This document shows positions 62,601 to 64,000 of a stretch of 64,000 bases of DNA, piece by piece (within the stretch, counting starts at the first letter, position 1; each line of letters starts with the position of its first letter). This DNA is from Muscardinus avellanarius. Taxonomy: Eukaryota > Chordata > Mammalia > Rodentia > Gliridae. The stretch covers positions 23,287,292 to 23,351,291 of the forward strand of contig OY726572.1 in the NCBI GenBank assembly GCA_963383645.1, read 5' to 3'. A program made the position numbers and the translations under genes. The notes under the pieces were generated by a model. The model was not told the DNA's origin. It ran no database searches and saw only the letters and a program-made list of their open reading frames with translations.

Positions 62601-62819
62601 ACTTTCTCCTTTGACATTTGTGTCCTCCAGGACGATTGGGATGAAGACGAAGAAGAGAAAGACAGTGAAAAGGATGAGGACATTGAGGAAGAGATTGACG
62701 AGGAAGATGAGGATGCTGAGGACAAAGAAGAAAATGGCGAGGACAGAGATGGGGCGAGTGAAAAGGAATTAAATGGAGATTCTGATTTGGACCCTGAGAA
62801 TGAAAGTGAAGAAGAGTGA
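12592..62819 (+). CDS. WDR43: WDR43 (UTP5), complete 18-exon coding gene
   Basis: WDR43 is a nucleolar WD40 protein of the UTP-A/t-UTP subcomplex. That complex binds the 5' ETS of pre-rRNA, supports Pol I transcription and starts small-subunit processome assembly. Eighteen exons join in frame (12592-12816, 25788-25925, 29256-29377, 33506-33626, 34828-34967, 37487-37589, 38940-39004, 41081-41252, 42513-42599, 44143-44271, 47652-47783, 52150-52236, 54417-54448, 55626-55689, 58650-58763, 59447-59516, 62477-62526, 62631-62819). They total 2040 nt, or 679 residues plus TGA; the human protein is 677 by memory. Residues about 15-390 are WD40 blades, about 465-577 the Utp12 domain, and about 598-679 a very acidic tail. 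All introns are GT-AG. The identification rests on near-complete match to WDR43 as I remember it. Introns 1, 9 and 10 carry C/D snoRNAs. Confidence 0.97.
13091..13930 (+). other. WDR43 intron 1, unique 5' part
   Basis: SINE-free after the CpG island. Several open frames read from the island, but none continues into another exon. No snoRNA boxes found. Confidence 0.6.
13937..14090 (-). mobile_element. Antisense B1-dID SINE, truncated
   Basis: Right arm and shortened left half in intron 1. Confidence 0.8.
14160..14400 (+). mobile_element. MIR element
   Basis: Shows the MIR order: CAGTGGTTAG start, AATCCAGGCTC, CATTTGTAAAATGAGGATAG, AGTAGTACCT, then AGCACTTAGAGTGGTTCTGTG. Diverged, as expected of this ancient tRNA-derived SINE. 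Confidence 0.8.
14555..15030 (-). mobile_element. Two antisense B1-dID SINEs
   Basis: 14560-14712 and 14862-15030, both shortened. Unique sequence follows to 15540 with no exon recognised. Confidence 0.8.
15542..16510 (-). mobile_element. Antisense SINEs with a nested insertion
   Basis: 15547-15600 arm; 15634-15815 young hairpin type; 15842-15958 continued at 16187-16280, one SINE split by another (about 15960-16186); 16343-16510 partial. The nested copy is flanked by exact repeats of CTCACTAAGTTTCT (15945-15958 and 16187-16200), its target-site duplication. Confidence 0.9.
16290..16343. repeat. (CA)n microsatellite
   Basis: Uniform CA run of about 27 units between two antisense SINEs. Confidence 0.95.
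16575..16775 (-). mobile_element. Antisense B1-dID SINE
   Basis: Near-complete antisense copy in intron 1. Confidence 0.85.
16905..17010 (+). mobile_element. MIR 3' part
   Basis: GGATTAAATGAGGCAGTG, then AGCCTGGCACATGATAGGAG and CTCAATGTTAGTTGTTA, matching the MIR 3' half. Confidence 0.7.
17065..18400 (-). mobile_element. Antisense B1-dID SINEs
   Basis: 17070-17272, 17550-17760, 17995-18049 (arm), 18080-18255 and 18250-18400. Unique sequence at 17273-17540 and 17761-17950. A TG run lies at 17957-17995. Confidence 0.85.
17957..17995. repeat. (TG)n microsatellite
   Basis: Uniform TG run at the head of an antisense arm. Confidence 0.95.
18427..19425 (+). mobile_element. Plus-strand B1-dID SINEs
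   Basis: 18427-18610, 18632-18835, 18860-19060 and 19229-19425. Unique sequence at 19061-19228 and 19426-19835. Confidence 0.85.
19838..19912 (-). mobile_element. Monomeric full-length ID element
   Basis: On the minus strand this is a complete tRNA-Ala-like ID element of about 74 nt. It has A box TAGCTCAGTGG, a CACCTG...CAGGTG anticodon-arm palindrome and B box GGTTCAATCC. Unlike the dimers it keeps the anticodon region, so it represents the ID form from which the dID arm was shortened. Confidence 0.85.
19913..20320. other. Unique intron-1 sequence
   Basis: No repeat, exon or snoRNA recognised. Confidence 0.5.
20325..20519 (+). mobile_element. Young hairpin-type SINE, plus strand
   Basis: Starts at a CCTGGCGTGGTGATGCACGC segment. 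Right arm of the GGTCTGGGAGTGTAGCCTGG and GGCTTCCAGGAACCCC type. The hairpin region is partly rearranged. Confidence 0.85.
20662..21290 (-). mobile_element. Antisense B1-dID SINEs
   Basis: Arms at 20662-20710 and 20725-20790; 20810-21003 full; 21025-21170 left half; 21185-21290 left half. Confidence 0.8.
21325..21815 (+). mobile_element. Mixed-strand B1-dID SINEs
   Basis: 21325-21480 plus, 21485-21690 plus, and 21715-21815 an antisense left half. Confidence 0.75.
21860..21960 (-). mobile_element. L1 3' UTR fragment, antisense
   Basis: Resembles the 10160 and 44945 fragments: TGATGCAATGTCATCTCACA, then ACATACATGTACACAGTAC. Confidence 0.55.
22170..23808 (-). mobile_element. Antisense B1-dID SINEs in intron 1
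   Basis: 22178-22376, 22603-22790, 22843-23040, 23150-23335 and 23620-23808. Unique spacers at 21970-22170, 22380-22590 and 23340-23600. Confidence 0.85.
23809..23971 (+). repeat. Unit A, left copy of a local duplication around the intron-1 snoRNA block
   Basis: This about 165-bp unique stretch reappears at 24499-24662, starting with the GTTTTAATGTTTCAAGTAGA segment and ending AAAGTTACTTTTTT. The snoRNA block lies between the two copies. Each copy is preceded by an antisense SINE ending in a similar CACARTGGGCTRGA tail. Confidence 0.85.
23972..24435 (+). repeat. Duplicated block carrying a snoRNA (intron-1 copy)
   Basis: About 460 bp matching 44461-44944 almost base for base. It covers the snoRNA, its flanks (including the shared TTGGCCACTGTTCT start) and two antisense SINE pieces with identical odd features (GGGCTTGAACTCGGGAGCATT). 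It was copied as DNA rather than retroposed, because the flanking SINEs came along and there is no poly(A) tail. Confidence 0.85.
24080..24154 (+). ncRNA. Box C/D snoRNA, extra SNORD92/SNORD53-type copy in WDR43 intron 1
   Basis: C box GTGATGA (24084-24090), D' CTGA (24114-24117), C'-like GTGATGC (24124-24130) and D box CTGA (24147-24150). Outer flanks GCCAGGACT (24071-24079) and AGTCCTGGC (24153-24161) form a long terminal stem. It differs at very few positions from the copy at 44573-44647 and has the same guide upstream of box D (TTCTCTTGGCTGT). It lies in a block duplicated from intron 10. All boxes are intact, so expression from the spliced intron is plausible. Confidence 0.8.
24212..24498 (-). 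mobile_element. Antisense SINE arm and SINE within the duplicated block
   Basis: 24212-24290 arm and 24298-24498 full copy. Both are shared with intron 10 (44706-44944) up to the L1 insertion point there. Confidence 0.85.
24499..24662 (+). repeat. Unit A, right copy
   Basis: Second copy of 23809-23971 with scattered mismatches and small gaps. It joins directly to the tail of the SINE that ends the snoRNA block, so the right junction lies within SINE sequence. Confidence 0.85.
24825..24860. repeat. (GT)n microsatellite
   Basis: Uniform GT run at the head of an antisense SINE arm. Confidence 0.95.
24860..25680. mobile_element. B1-dID SINEs before exon 2
   Basis: Antisense 24860-24925 (arm) and 24940-25140; plus 25177-25372; antisense 25410-25480 and 25505-25680. 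C and G runs sit at the SINE junctions (25377-25390, 25494-25503). Confidence 0.8.
25788..25925 (+). CDS. WDR43: WDR43 exon 2 (residues 76-121)
   Basis: Acceptor ...ccctccag, donor gtaagt, phase 0 on both sides. It starts with a lysine/arginine cluster (residues 80-84, RKKRK) that could serve as a nuclear localisation signal. A WD strand follows with [15 protein letters not shown], then the loop up to the next blade. Confidence 0.95.
26040..26175 (+). mobile_element. L1 3' region fragment, plus strand
   Basis: Typical L1 text after ORF2: GAATGAAGTCATGTCATTTG, CAGGAAAATGG, AAATAAGCCAGACACAGAA and TGTTTTCTCTCATTTCTGGA. Confidence 0.85.
26253..26430 (+). mobile_element. Old B1-dID SINE
   Basis: A diverged, ancestral-looking copy: CAGTCTCAAAATAAAAGC linker and right arm with perfect A box TAGCTCAGTGG and TAGAGTGCCCCTGG, closer to the squirrel form than most copies here. 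Confidence 0.8.
26440..26625 (+). mobile_element. Probable MIR fragment
   Basis: ACTACTTACACAATCTTGGG and CAAATAATTAAACACC resemble the MIR core; CCTGGCATG and ATTTACTGAATG fit its end. Confidence 0.5.
26795..27245. mobile_element. B1-dID SINEs in intron 2
   Basis: 26800-26998 antisense; 27050-27180 plus; 27190-27245 plus (arm). Confidence 0.8.
27515..28835 (-). mobile_element. Run of antisense B1-dID SINEs in intron 2
   Basis: 27515-27650, 27770-27830 (arm), 27870-28050 (young hairpin type), 28050-28185, 28205-28375, 28399-28605 and 28635-28832. A GT run lies at 27719-27770 and (AATT)n near 27835. 28840-29255 is unique. Confidence 0.85.
27719..27770. repeat. (GT)n microsatellite
   Basis: Uniform GT run of about 26 units. 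Confidence 0.95.
29256..29377 (+). CDS. WDR43: WDR43 exon 3 (residues 122-162)
   Basis: Acceptor tctgcag, donor gtgagt. It encodes a classic WD blade: GH at the start (GGHDNRVNC), [11 protein letters not shown] at the end. The last two bases, TG, form a cysteine codon with the first base of exon 4. Confidence 0.95.
29378..30205 (+). other. WDR43 intron 3, unique part
   Basis: SINE-free for about 800 bp. An open frame at 29917-30198 shows no family resemblance. Nothing else recognised. Confidence 0.5.
30214..33065. mobile_element. B1-dID SINEs in intron 3
   Basis: Plus: 30214-30425, 31360-31460, 31480-31530, 32890-33065. Antisense: 30833-31030, 31790-31850, 31865-32065, 32070-32180, 32216-32415, 32490-32560, 32570-32700. 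Unique spacers at 30430-30830, 31031-31350, 31540-31790 and 32705-32880. Confidence 0.8.
33066..33505 (+). other. Unique end of WDR43 intron 3
   Basis: No repeat or extra exon recognised before the exon 4 acceptor. Confidence 0.5.
33506..33626 (+). CDS. WDR43: WDR43 exon 4 (residues 162-202)
   Basis: Acceptor cattacag, donor gtgagt. It encodes the blade ending TIKLWVLE. A longer open frame around this exon reads the same bases in the wrong frame and is not coding. Confidence 0.95.
33733..33856 (+). mobile_element. Monomeric B1 element
   Basis: A 7SL-like B1 without the dID arm: ATGCCTATAATCCTAGCACT, GAATTGCTTGAGCC and TTTGAGGCCAGCTTGGGC, ending GATCCCATCTCAAATAAAA. Older than the dimers. 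Confidence 0.85.
34238..34652 (+). mobile_element. Degraded ID element and B1-dID SINE
   Basis: 34238-34302 is a decayed ID-like monomer with a long poly(A) tail (34303-34326). 34451-34652 is a full dimer. Confidence 0.7.
34828..34967 (+). CDS. WDR43: WDR43 exon 5 (residues 203-249)
   Basis: Acceptor tctctag, donor gtaggt. It encodes [13 protein letters not shown] and the blade ending DRLLNVW. The tryptophan codon is split TG/G with exon 6. The first residue is Gln; human has His by memory, a harmless-looking change. Confidence 0.95.
35046..37225. mobile_element. B1-dID SINEs in intron 5
   Basis: Plus: 35046-35150, 35150-35345, 35493-35635, 35665-35865. Antisense: 36015-36218, 36410-36578, 36605-36730, 36732-36890, 36900-37005, 37030-37225. 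Unique spacers at 35870-36010 and 36220-36410, and 37226-37486 before exon 6. Confidence 0.8.
37487..37589 (+). CDS. WDR43: WDR43 exon 6 (residues 249-283)
   Basis: Acceptor tatctag, donor gtaagt. The product [12 protein letters not shown]... continues the beta-propeller and ends at a Glu-Glu pair. The phase is compatible with exons 5 and 7. Confidence 0.95.
37662..38830 (+). mobile_element. Plus-strand SINEs in intron 6 with a nested young SINE
   Basis: 37662-37760, 37761-37915 and 38206-38320, then a host copy from 38330 interrupted at 38426 and resumed at 38744-38830. The insert (about 38560-38743) is an antisense young hairpin type preceded by a pyrimidine tract. GTGAGGCCCTATTTC and GTGAGACCCTATTTC on the two sides are the target duplication. 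Confidence 0.85.
38427..38560. repeat. (TTTC)n(TTCC)n(TTTC)n microsatellite
   Basis: About 130 bp of tetranucleotide pyrimidine repeat in three phases. It expanded from the A/T tail of the nested SINE. A polypurine-polypyrimidine mirror tract of this kind can form triplex DNA. Confidence 0.95.
38940..39004 (+). CDS. WDR43: WDR43 exon 7 (residues 284-305)
   Basis: A 65-bp exon. Acceptor ccttttag, donor gtaagt. It encodes [22 protein letters not shown], the start of another blade. The glycine codon is split GG/A with exon 8. Confidence 0.95.
39211..39655 (+). mobile_element. Two plus-strand B1-dID SINEs in intron 7
   Basis: 39211-39415 and 39444-39650, followed by unique sequence to 40200. 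Confidence 0.85.
40208..40398 (+). mobile_element. Plus-strand B1-dID SINE
   Basis: Dimer with a shortened linker and a poly(A) tail. Confidence 0.8.
40399..41080 (+). other. Unique end of WDR43 intron 7
   Basis: SINE-free. The minus-strand open frame at 40703-41113 overlaps exon 8 and has no recognisable relatives. Confidence 0.5.
41081..41252 (+). CDS. WDR43: WDR43 exon 8 (residues 305-362)
   Basis: Acceptor cattcccag, donor gtacgt. It encodes the basic linker [10 protein letters not shown] and the strand [16 protein letters not shown] near the end of the propeller. A different open frame over the same bases (41027-41245) is a shadow. Confidence 0.95.
41253..41670 (+). other. Unique start of WDR43 intron 8
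   Basis: No repeat, snoRNA or exon recognised. Confidence 0.5.
41680..42430. mobile_element. SINEs in intron 8
   Basis: Antisense 41680-41770 and 41790-41965; plus 42237-42430. Confidence 0.75.
42513..42599 (+). CDS. WDR43: WDR43 exon 9 (residues 363-391)
   Basis: A 29-codon exon, phase 0. Acceptor tattccag, donor gtgagt. It encodes [20 protein letters not shown], the last propeller segment. Intron 9 downstream carries a C/D snoRNA. Confidence 0.95.
42600..43060 (+). other. WDR43 intron 9, unique part before the snoRNA
   Basis: SINE-free sequence upstream of the intron-9 snoRNA; nothing else recognised. Confidence 0.5.
43067..43142 (+). ncRNA. Box C/D snoRNA in WDR43 intron 9 (SNORD53/SNORD92 family)
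   Basis: C box ATGATGA (43071-43077), D' CTGA (43101-43104), C'-like AGATGAC near 43113 and D box CTGA (43136-43139), closed by a short TGC/GCA stem. The D guide TTCTCTTGGCTGT is shared with the intron-10 copy. The D' side contains GTGGTTTCGCT. Human WDR43 introns are known to host SNORD53 and SNORD92; which of the two this is I cannot settle, though it looks more like SNORD53. Confidence 0.85.
43197..43246. repeat. (GT)n(GC)n alternating purine-pyrimidine tract
   Basis: About 50 bp of strict alternation, GT first and then GC-rich (GCGCGCGTGCGC pattern). It is a strong Z-DNA candidate, starting about 55 bp after the intron-9 snoRNA and abutting an antisense SINE. Confidence 0.9.
43245..43934. 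mobile_element. SINEs in intron 9 after the snoRNA
   Basis: Antisense 43245-43425 and 43490-43685; plus 43712-43912 with poly(A) to 43934. Confidence 0.85.
44143..44271 (+). CDS. WDR43: WDR43 exon 10 (residues 392-434)
   Basis: A 43-codon exon. Acceptor tttgacag, donor gtactg (weak). It encodes the linker between propeller and Utp12 domain, including [14 protein letters not shown] and a basic SKRKLVGNE stretch. Confidence 0.93.
44461..44944 (+). repeat. Duplicated block carrying a snoRNA (intron-10 copy)
   Basis: Partner of 23972-24435. On the right it is cut by an L1 fragment (44945-45157) inserted in the terminal SINE. The intron-1 copy has no such L1. Confidence 0.85.
44573..44647 (+). 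ncRNA. Box C/D snoRNA in WDR43 intron 10 (SNORD92/SNORD53 family)
   Basis: C box ATGATGA (44577-44583), D' CTGA (44607-44610), C'-like GTGATGC (44617-44623) and D box CTGA (44640-44643). A terminal stem is extended by GCCAGGACT (44564-44572) pairing with AGTCCTGGC (44646-44654). It is paralogous to the intron-9 snoRNA and is the parent or sister of the intron-1 copy. Confidence 0.87.
44945..45157 (-). mobile_element. L1 3' end inserted into a SINE in intron 10
   Basis: Antisense L1 3' UTR: GGTGCATTGAAGTCAAACATC and ACACATCATCCAATTAGCC. The host SINE text CTGAGGCTGGCTTTG before it is repeated as CTGAGGCTGCTTTGA after it, a probable target duplication. Confidence 0.8.
45158..46795. mobile_element. 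SINEs in intron 10
   Basis: Antisense 45158-45250 (rest of the split SINE) and 45258-45470; plus 45716-45840 and 45858-46060; plus host 46395-46480 resumed at 46706-46795, interrupted by an antisense copy 46500-46705. Unique at 45480-45710 and 46130-46390. Confidence 0.8.
46871..47380. mobile_element. SINEs at the end of intron 10
   Basis: Plus 46871-47045, missing the linker-arm junction; antisense 47180-47380. Unique 47385-47651. Confidence 0.8.
47652..47783 (+). CDS. WDR43: WDR43 exon 11 (residues 435-478)
   Basis: A 44-codon exon. Acceptor ttctgtag, donor gtaagt. It encodes [12 protein letters not shown], then the start of the Utp12 helical domain ([18 protein letters not shown]). Confidence 0.95.
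47784..48570 (+). other. Unique start of WDR43 intron 11
   Basis: SINE-free, about 790 bp. No exon or snoRNA recognised. Confidence 0.5.
48572..49115 (-). mobile_element. Antisense SINEs in intron 11
   Basis: 48580-48770 and 48915-49115, separated by a GT run. Confidence 0.85.
48866..48913. repeat. (GT)n microsatellite
   Basis: Uniform GT run of about 24 units. Confidence 0.95.
49116..50540 (+). other. Longest unique stretch of WDR43 introns
   Basis: About 1.4 kb without a recent SINE. A diverged ID-like piece may lie near 50135-50200 (CTGGGGATTAGACCAGG and TGCCGCTGAGCC). Otherwise only old, unrecognised sequence. Confidence 0.5.
50550..51705 (+). mobile_element. Plus-strand SINEs in intron 11
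   Basis: 50550-50650, 50690-50735 (arm), 50770-50890 (left half), 51119-51305 and 51503-51705, with (AAAT)n at 50650-50689 and poly(A) at 50743-50764. Unique 50895-51115 and 51310-51500. Confidence 0.8.
51862..52072 (-). mobile_element. Young hairpin-type SINE, antisense
   Basis: Poly(T), GGTGGTACTGGGG, GGAAGCCCTTCTACC arm, hairpin AAGCCAGCACGGCTGGCTT, then GAACCTGCGCGATCC. It ends about 80 bp before exon 12. Confidence 0.9.
52150..52236 (+). CDS. WDR43: WDR43 exon 12 (residues 479-507)
   Basis: A 29-codon exon. Acceptor tctcacag, donor gtaact (weak). It encodes [20 protein letters not shown] and the IPLLQE helix of the Utp12 domain. Confidence 0.95.
52237..52640 (+). other. Unique start of WDR43 intron 12
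   Basis: No exon or snoRNA recognised. Confidence 0.5.
52655..53030 (-). mobile_element. Antisense SINE split by a young SINE
   Basis: Host 52655-52705 and 52894-53030. Insert about 52710-52893 is the hairpin type. Host text ATACCCAACC and ATACCCCAACC flanks it. Confidence 0.85.
53031..53580 (+). other. Unique part of WDR43 intron 12
   Basis: No repeat, exon or snoRNA recognised. Confidence 0.5.
53585..54035 (-). mobile_element. Two antisense SINEs in intron 12
   Basis: 53585-53755 diverged; 53840-54035 well preserved. Confidence 0.85.
54050..54260 (-). mobile_element. Ancient L1 3' UTR fragment
   Basis: Order of CACACCATAAAATCCAGAG, CATGGGTTGTGCTATTGTC, CCATTAGTGGGGACTTCCC and CATGACTTTGCCTATTCATT resembles the 3' UTR of old mammalian L1M elements, seen in the reverse sense. 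Confidence 0.6.
54417..54448 (+). CDS. WDR43: WDR43 exon 13, 32-bp exon (residues 508-518)
   Basis: A very short exon encoding [10 protein letters not shown] plus two bases of a split serine codon. Acceptor tccctag, donor gtaaga. Skipping it would shift the frame, because 32 is not a multiple of 3. It is recognised from continuity with exons 12 and 14. Confidence 0.93.
54590..54960 (-). mobile_element. Antisense SINEs in intron 13
   Basis: 54600-54775 and 54790-54960. Confidence 0.85.
54965..55625 (+). other. Unique end of WDR43 intron 13
   Basis: AT-rich, SINE-free. No exon or snoRNA recognised. Confidence 0.5.
55626..55689 (+). CDS. WDR43: WDR43 exon 14 (residues 518-539)
   Basis: A 64-bp exon. 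Acceptor tttttccag, donor gtaagt. It encodes [21 protein letters not shown], a hydrophobic helix of the Utp12 domain. Confidence 0.95.
55690..56130 (+). other. Unique start of WDR43 intron 14
   Basis: AT-rich, SINE-free. Nothing recognised. Confidence 0.5.
56136..56342 (+). mobile_element. Plus-strand B1-dID SINE in intron 14
   Basis: Dimer with poly(A) tail. Confidence 0.85.
56345..57030 (+). other. Unique part of WDR43 intron 14
   Basis: No repeat or exon recognised. Confidence 0.5.
57035..58436. mobile_element. SINEs in intron 14 with a nested young copy
   Basis: Plus 57035-57225; antisense young type 57545-57740; plus host 57910-58003 resumed at 58195-58305, split by an antisense young hairpin type (58005-58194); antisense left half 58370-58436. 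Repeats TAGTGAGACT on both sides mark the nested insertion. Unique 57230-57540. Confidence 0.85.
58650..58763 (+). CDS. WDR43: WDR43 exon 15 (residues 540-577)
   Basis: A 38-codon exon. Acceptor ccccctag, donor gtgagt. It encodes [20 protein letters not shown] and the last Utp12 helix ending LILLITQ. An open frame running on to 58862 is read-through into the intron. Confidence 0.95.
58940..59130 (-). mobile_element. Antisense B1-dID SINE in intron 15
   Basis: Complete diverged antisense copy. 59135-59446 is unique. Confidence 0.85.
59447..59516 (+). CDS. WDR43: WDR43 exon 16 (residues 578-601)
   Basis: A 70-bp exon. Acceptor cccttcag, donor gtaaag. It encodes the lysine-rich linker [20 protein letters not shown], then YEE, where the acidic tail begins. 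The last base starts a Glu codon completed in exon 17. Confidence 0.95.
59755..60185. mobile_element. SINEs in intron 16
   Basis: Antisense 59755-59940. 60007-60185 plus is the cleanest young hairpin-type copy in the window: GCCGGGCGTGGTGGCGCACG start, hairpin AAGCCAGCCGCGCTGGCTT, arm GGGCTACCAGGAACC. Confidence 0.9.
60190..60465 (+). other. Unique part of WDR43 intron 16
   Basis: No repeat, exon or snoRNA recognised. Confidence 0.5.
60470..62400. mobile_element. SINE run in intron 16 with a nested young copy
   Basis: Antisense 60470-60650; plus host 60813-60930 resumed at 61138-61225, split by antisense young type 60940-61136 (flanks GAGACCTGTTTCTT and GAGACCCTGTTTCTT); antisense 61310-61470, 61490-61695, 61820-61890, 61965-62165; plus diverged 62285-62400. 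(GTTT)n at 61940-61967. Confidence 0.85.
62477..62526 (+). CDS. WDR43: WDR43 exon 17 (residues 601-617)
   Basis: A 50-bp exon. Acceptor cctacag, donor gtgagt. It encodes [17 protein letters not shown], acidic and serine-rich with CK2-type sites. Confidence 0.94.
62631..62819 (+). CDS. WDR43: WDR43 exon 18, acidic C terminus and stop (residues 618-679)
   Basis: Acceptor gtcctccag. It encodes 62 residues, most of them Asp or Glu with interspersed Ser and Lys, ending ENESEEE and TGA at 62817-62819. Intron 17 is only 104 bp. The minus-strand open frame over this exon (62593-63006) is a shadow of the GAN/GAR codon bias. Confidence 0.95.
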   Translation, partial: DDWDEDEEEKDSEKDEDIEEEIDEEDEDAEDKEENGEDRDGASEKELNGDSDLDPENESEEE

Positions 62820-63011
62820 AGACAGAGAGCCAGCCAGTCAGACTGCAGACTGGTGCACTGTGCCCAATGCTGCCGAGCCCTCCAGGGAGCTTGCCCTGTG
62901 CCGGATGCAAGGCCGCTGCCCGTTTCCAGTCAGCGGGTTCCCACGCCGCCTTGCTGTCCTGGGCGCCCCAGACTTTTAACTGTGTAAATAAGAGTGTTTC
63001 ATTCAAATGTT

Positions 63012-63017
63012 AATAAA
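63012..63017 (+). promoter_or_regulatory. WDR43: Proximal poly(A) signal AATAAA
   Basis: A canonical AATAAA 193 bp after the stop codon, in a context consistent with cleavage near 63030-63045. Probably the main WDR43 polyadenylation signal. Confidence 0.65.
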
Positions 63018-63801
63018 CTTTACACAGCAAATAGATACATTTTCTGCAATGTACTGACATGAGTGTCCAATATATGGTATATTTTTATAATATAATATCC
63101 TAGTACGATTGGTTCTATCAGAAATTGACTTCAGTGCAGACACAGGCACATCCCATAGGGGTTCAGGACGTTTGTGAAGGAGCCATCTCTTACCTCAGGT
63201 TGGTAATCTTTCATCAAATCCAGATGCCAGACAGCACTCGTGAACGGTTTTTAATTTGGGACATTTTAATAAACTATGAAGGAGTAACTAAAAACTGGAG
63301 TAAAAATGATTGTGATTTAAGAAAAAAATTTCACCCATCTCCTTAGCTTGTCTACTGACTGGTCATCTGACTTTTAAGTCCAGTTAAAGGTTTGGAGTGC
63401 TTCCCCAAAACCACTTATTTTTTAAGCTGTCACGTGAAATATTTTTTTAACACAAAACAAAAAATTATGGTATTTAAAAAACTAGAGATTTTGCCATATT
63501 AAGGATTTTTCTTGACTGCATATTGTCTGTAAAGAATGATCAGTGTATAGATTTAAAAATGCTCATCTTCAACTTTTAAAAAATTCAGTCATAGCTGCTT
63601 TTGAAGAGGCTTTCATTTTTATTTAAATTACTAATGGATCAAAGAACAATTGTTTATTTTTTTCTCTTTGGTTTTAGATATTAATGATAACCTTGTTGGG
63701 ATTTTTTCCAAAGAAAATATTTTTATAATTCAGTAATTTAATGTTTTTCTTTTCATTACCCACTCTTGGCAGTGTTAGGGTATATGTTTTATCTTTAAAA
63801 T

Positions 63802-63807
63802 AATAAA
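63802..63807 (+). promoter_or_regulatory. WDR43: Distal poly(A) signal AATAAA
   Basis: A canonical AATAAA about 1 kb after the stop, preceded by AT-rich SINE-free sequence. It could end a longer 3' UTR isoform. A third candidate is at 63268-63273. Confidence 0.4.
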
Positions 63808-64000
63808 TCTGACTCAAGATTTTTTATGTATGTATAAATAAGTATTTTGGTGCGCTACAGAAACCTTTTCAAACTGTTAGTGACTGTTTTTAAAGAATGA
63901 GCCACTATTTGCTTAGTGCTCTCCGGGGCATGCGGATGGACGCTCACTTCTAAGGACAGGGCAGATGGATTTATTTTTCCCCACCTGTGAATATGTAAAA

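Larger units (their letters stand above)
62820..64000 (+). other. WDR43: WDR43 3' UTR and downstream sequence
   Basis: After the stop there are about 1.2 kb with no SINE, in contrast to the rest of the window. AT content rises from 63 kb on. AATAAA signals lie at 63012-63017, 63268-63273 and 63802-63807, so short and long 3' UTR forms are likely. No other gene is visible before the window ends. Confidence 0.75.

Noticed and set aside
62593..63006. Minus-strand 137-residue open frame opposite exon 18
   Set aside because: It is the complement of GAN/GAR-rich acidic codons, with no family resemblance.

Overview
This is mammalian nuclear DNA, most likely from a squirrel-related (sciuromorph) rodent. 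The window holds spliced genes with GT-AG introns, two CpG islands, L1/L2/MIR debris, and well over 100 copies by eye of a dimeric SINE. Each SINE joins a 7SL/B1-like left half to a tRNA-derived shortened-ID right half. This B1-dID architecture is known from squirrels, mountain beaver and dormice. The diagnostic bases are not those I know from true squirrels, so mountain beaver or dormouse is a weak guess.

Layout. (1) 1-5320: SINE-rich flank with an LTR-like element near 0.8-1.2 kb. (2) 5326-6260: a CpG island and the first coding exon of TRMT61B on the minus strand. The exon is visibly broken by in-frame stops, a compensating indel pair and an exonic SINE. (3) 6260-12400: intergenic SINE, L2 and L1 debris with a compound CTG/CCT trinucleotide tract. 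(4) 12400-13090: the CpG-island promoter and exon 1 of WDR43 (UTP5), plus strand. (5) 12592-62819: the complete WDR43 gene. I placed all 18 coding exons from reading-frame continuity and splice sites; they join into a 679-codon ORF. (6) 62820-64000: a SINE-free 3' UTR with several AATAAA signals.

WDR43 is a UTP-A (t-UTP) subunit of the small-subunit processome. Its introns carry box C/D snoRNAs of the SNORD53/SNORD92 type: one in intron 9, one in intron 10, and an additional copy in intron 1 that lies in a block about 460 bp long duplicated from intron 10. Their guides can pair with adjacent stretches of 28S rRNA as I remember that sequence. The locus therefore couples a ribosome-assembly protein with rRNA-modification guides.

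The strongest points for a second look are the decayed TRMT61B exon, the extra intron-1 snoRNA, and a young SINE subfamily that has lost the Pol III B box in its tRNA half while showing a consensus-like B box and a perfect hairpin in its 7SL half. I saw no CRISPR array, no operon and no wholly new coding system.
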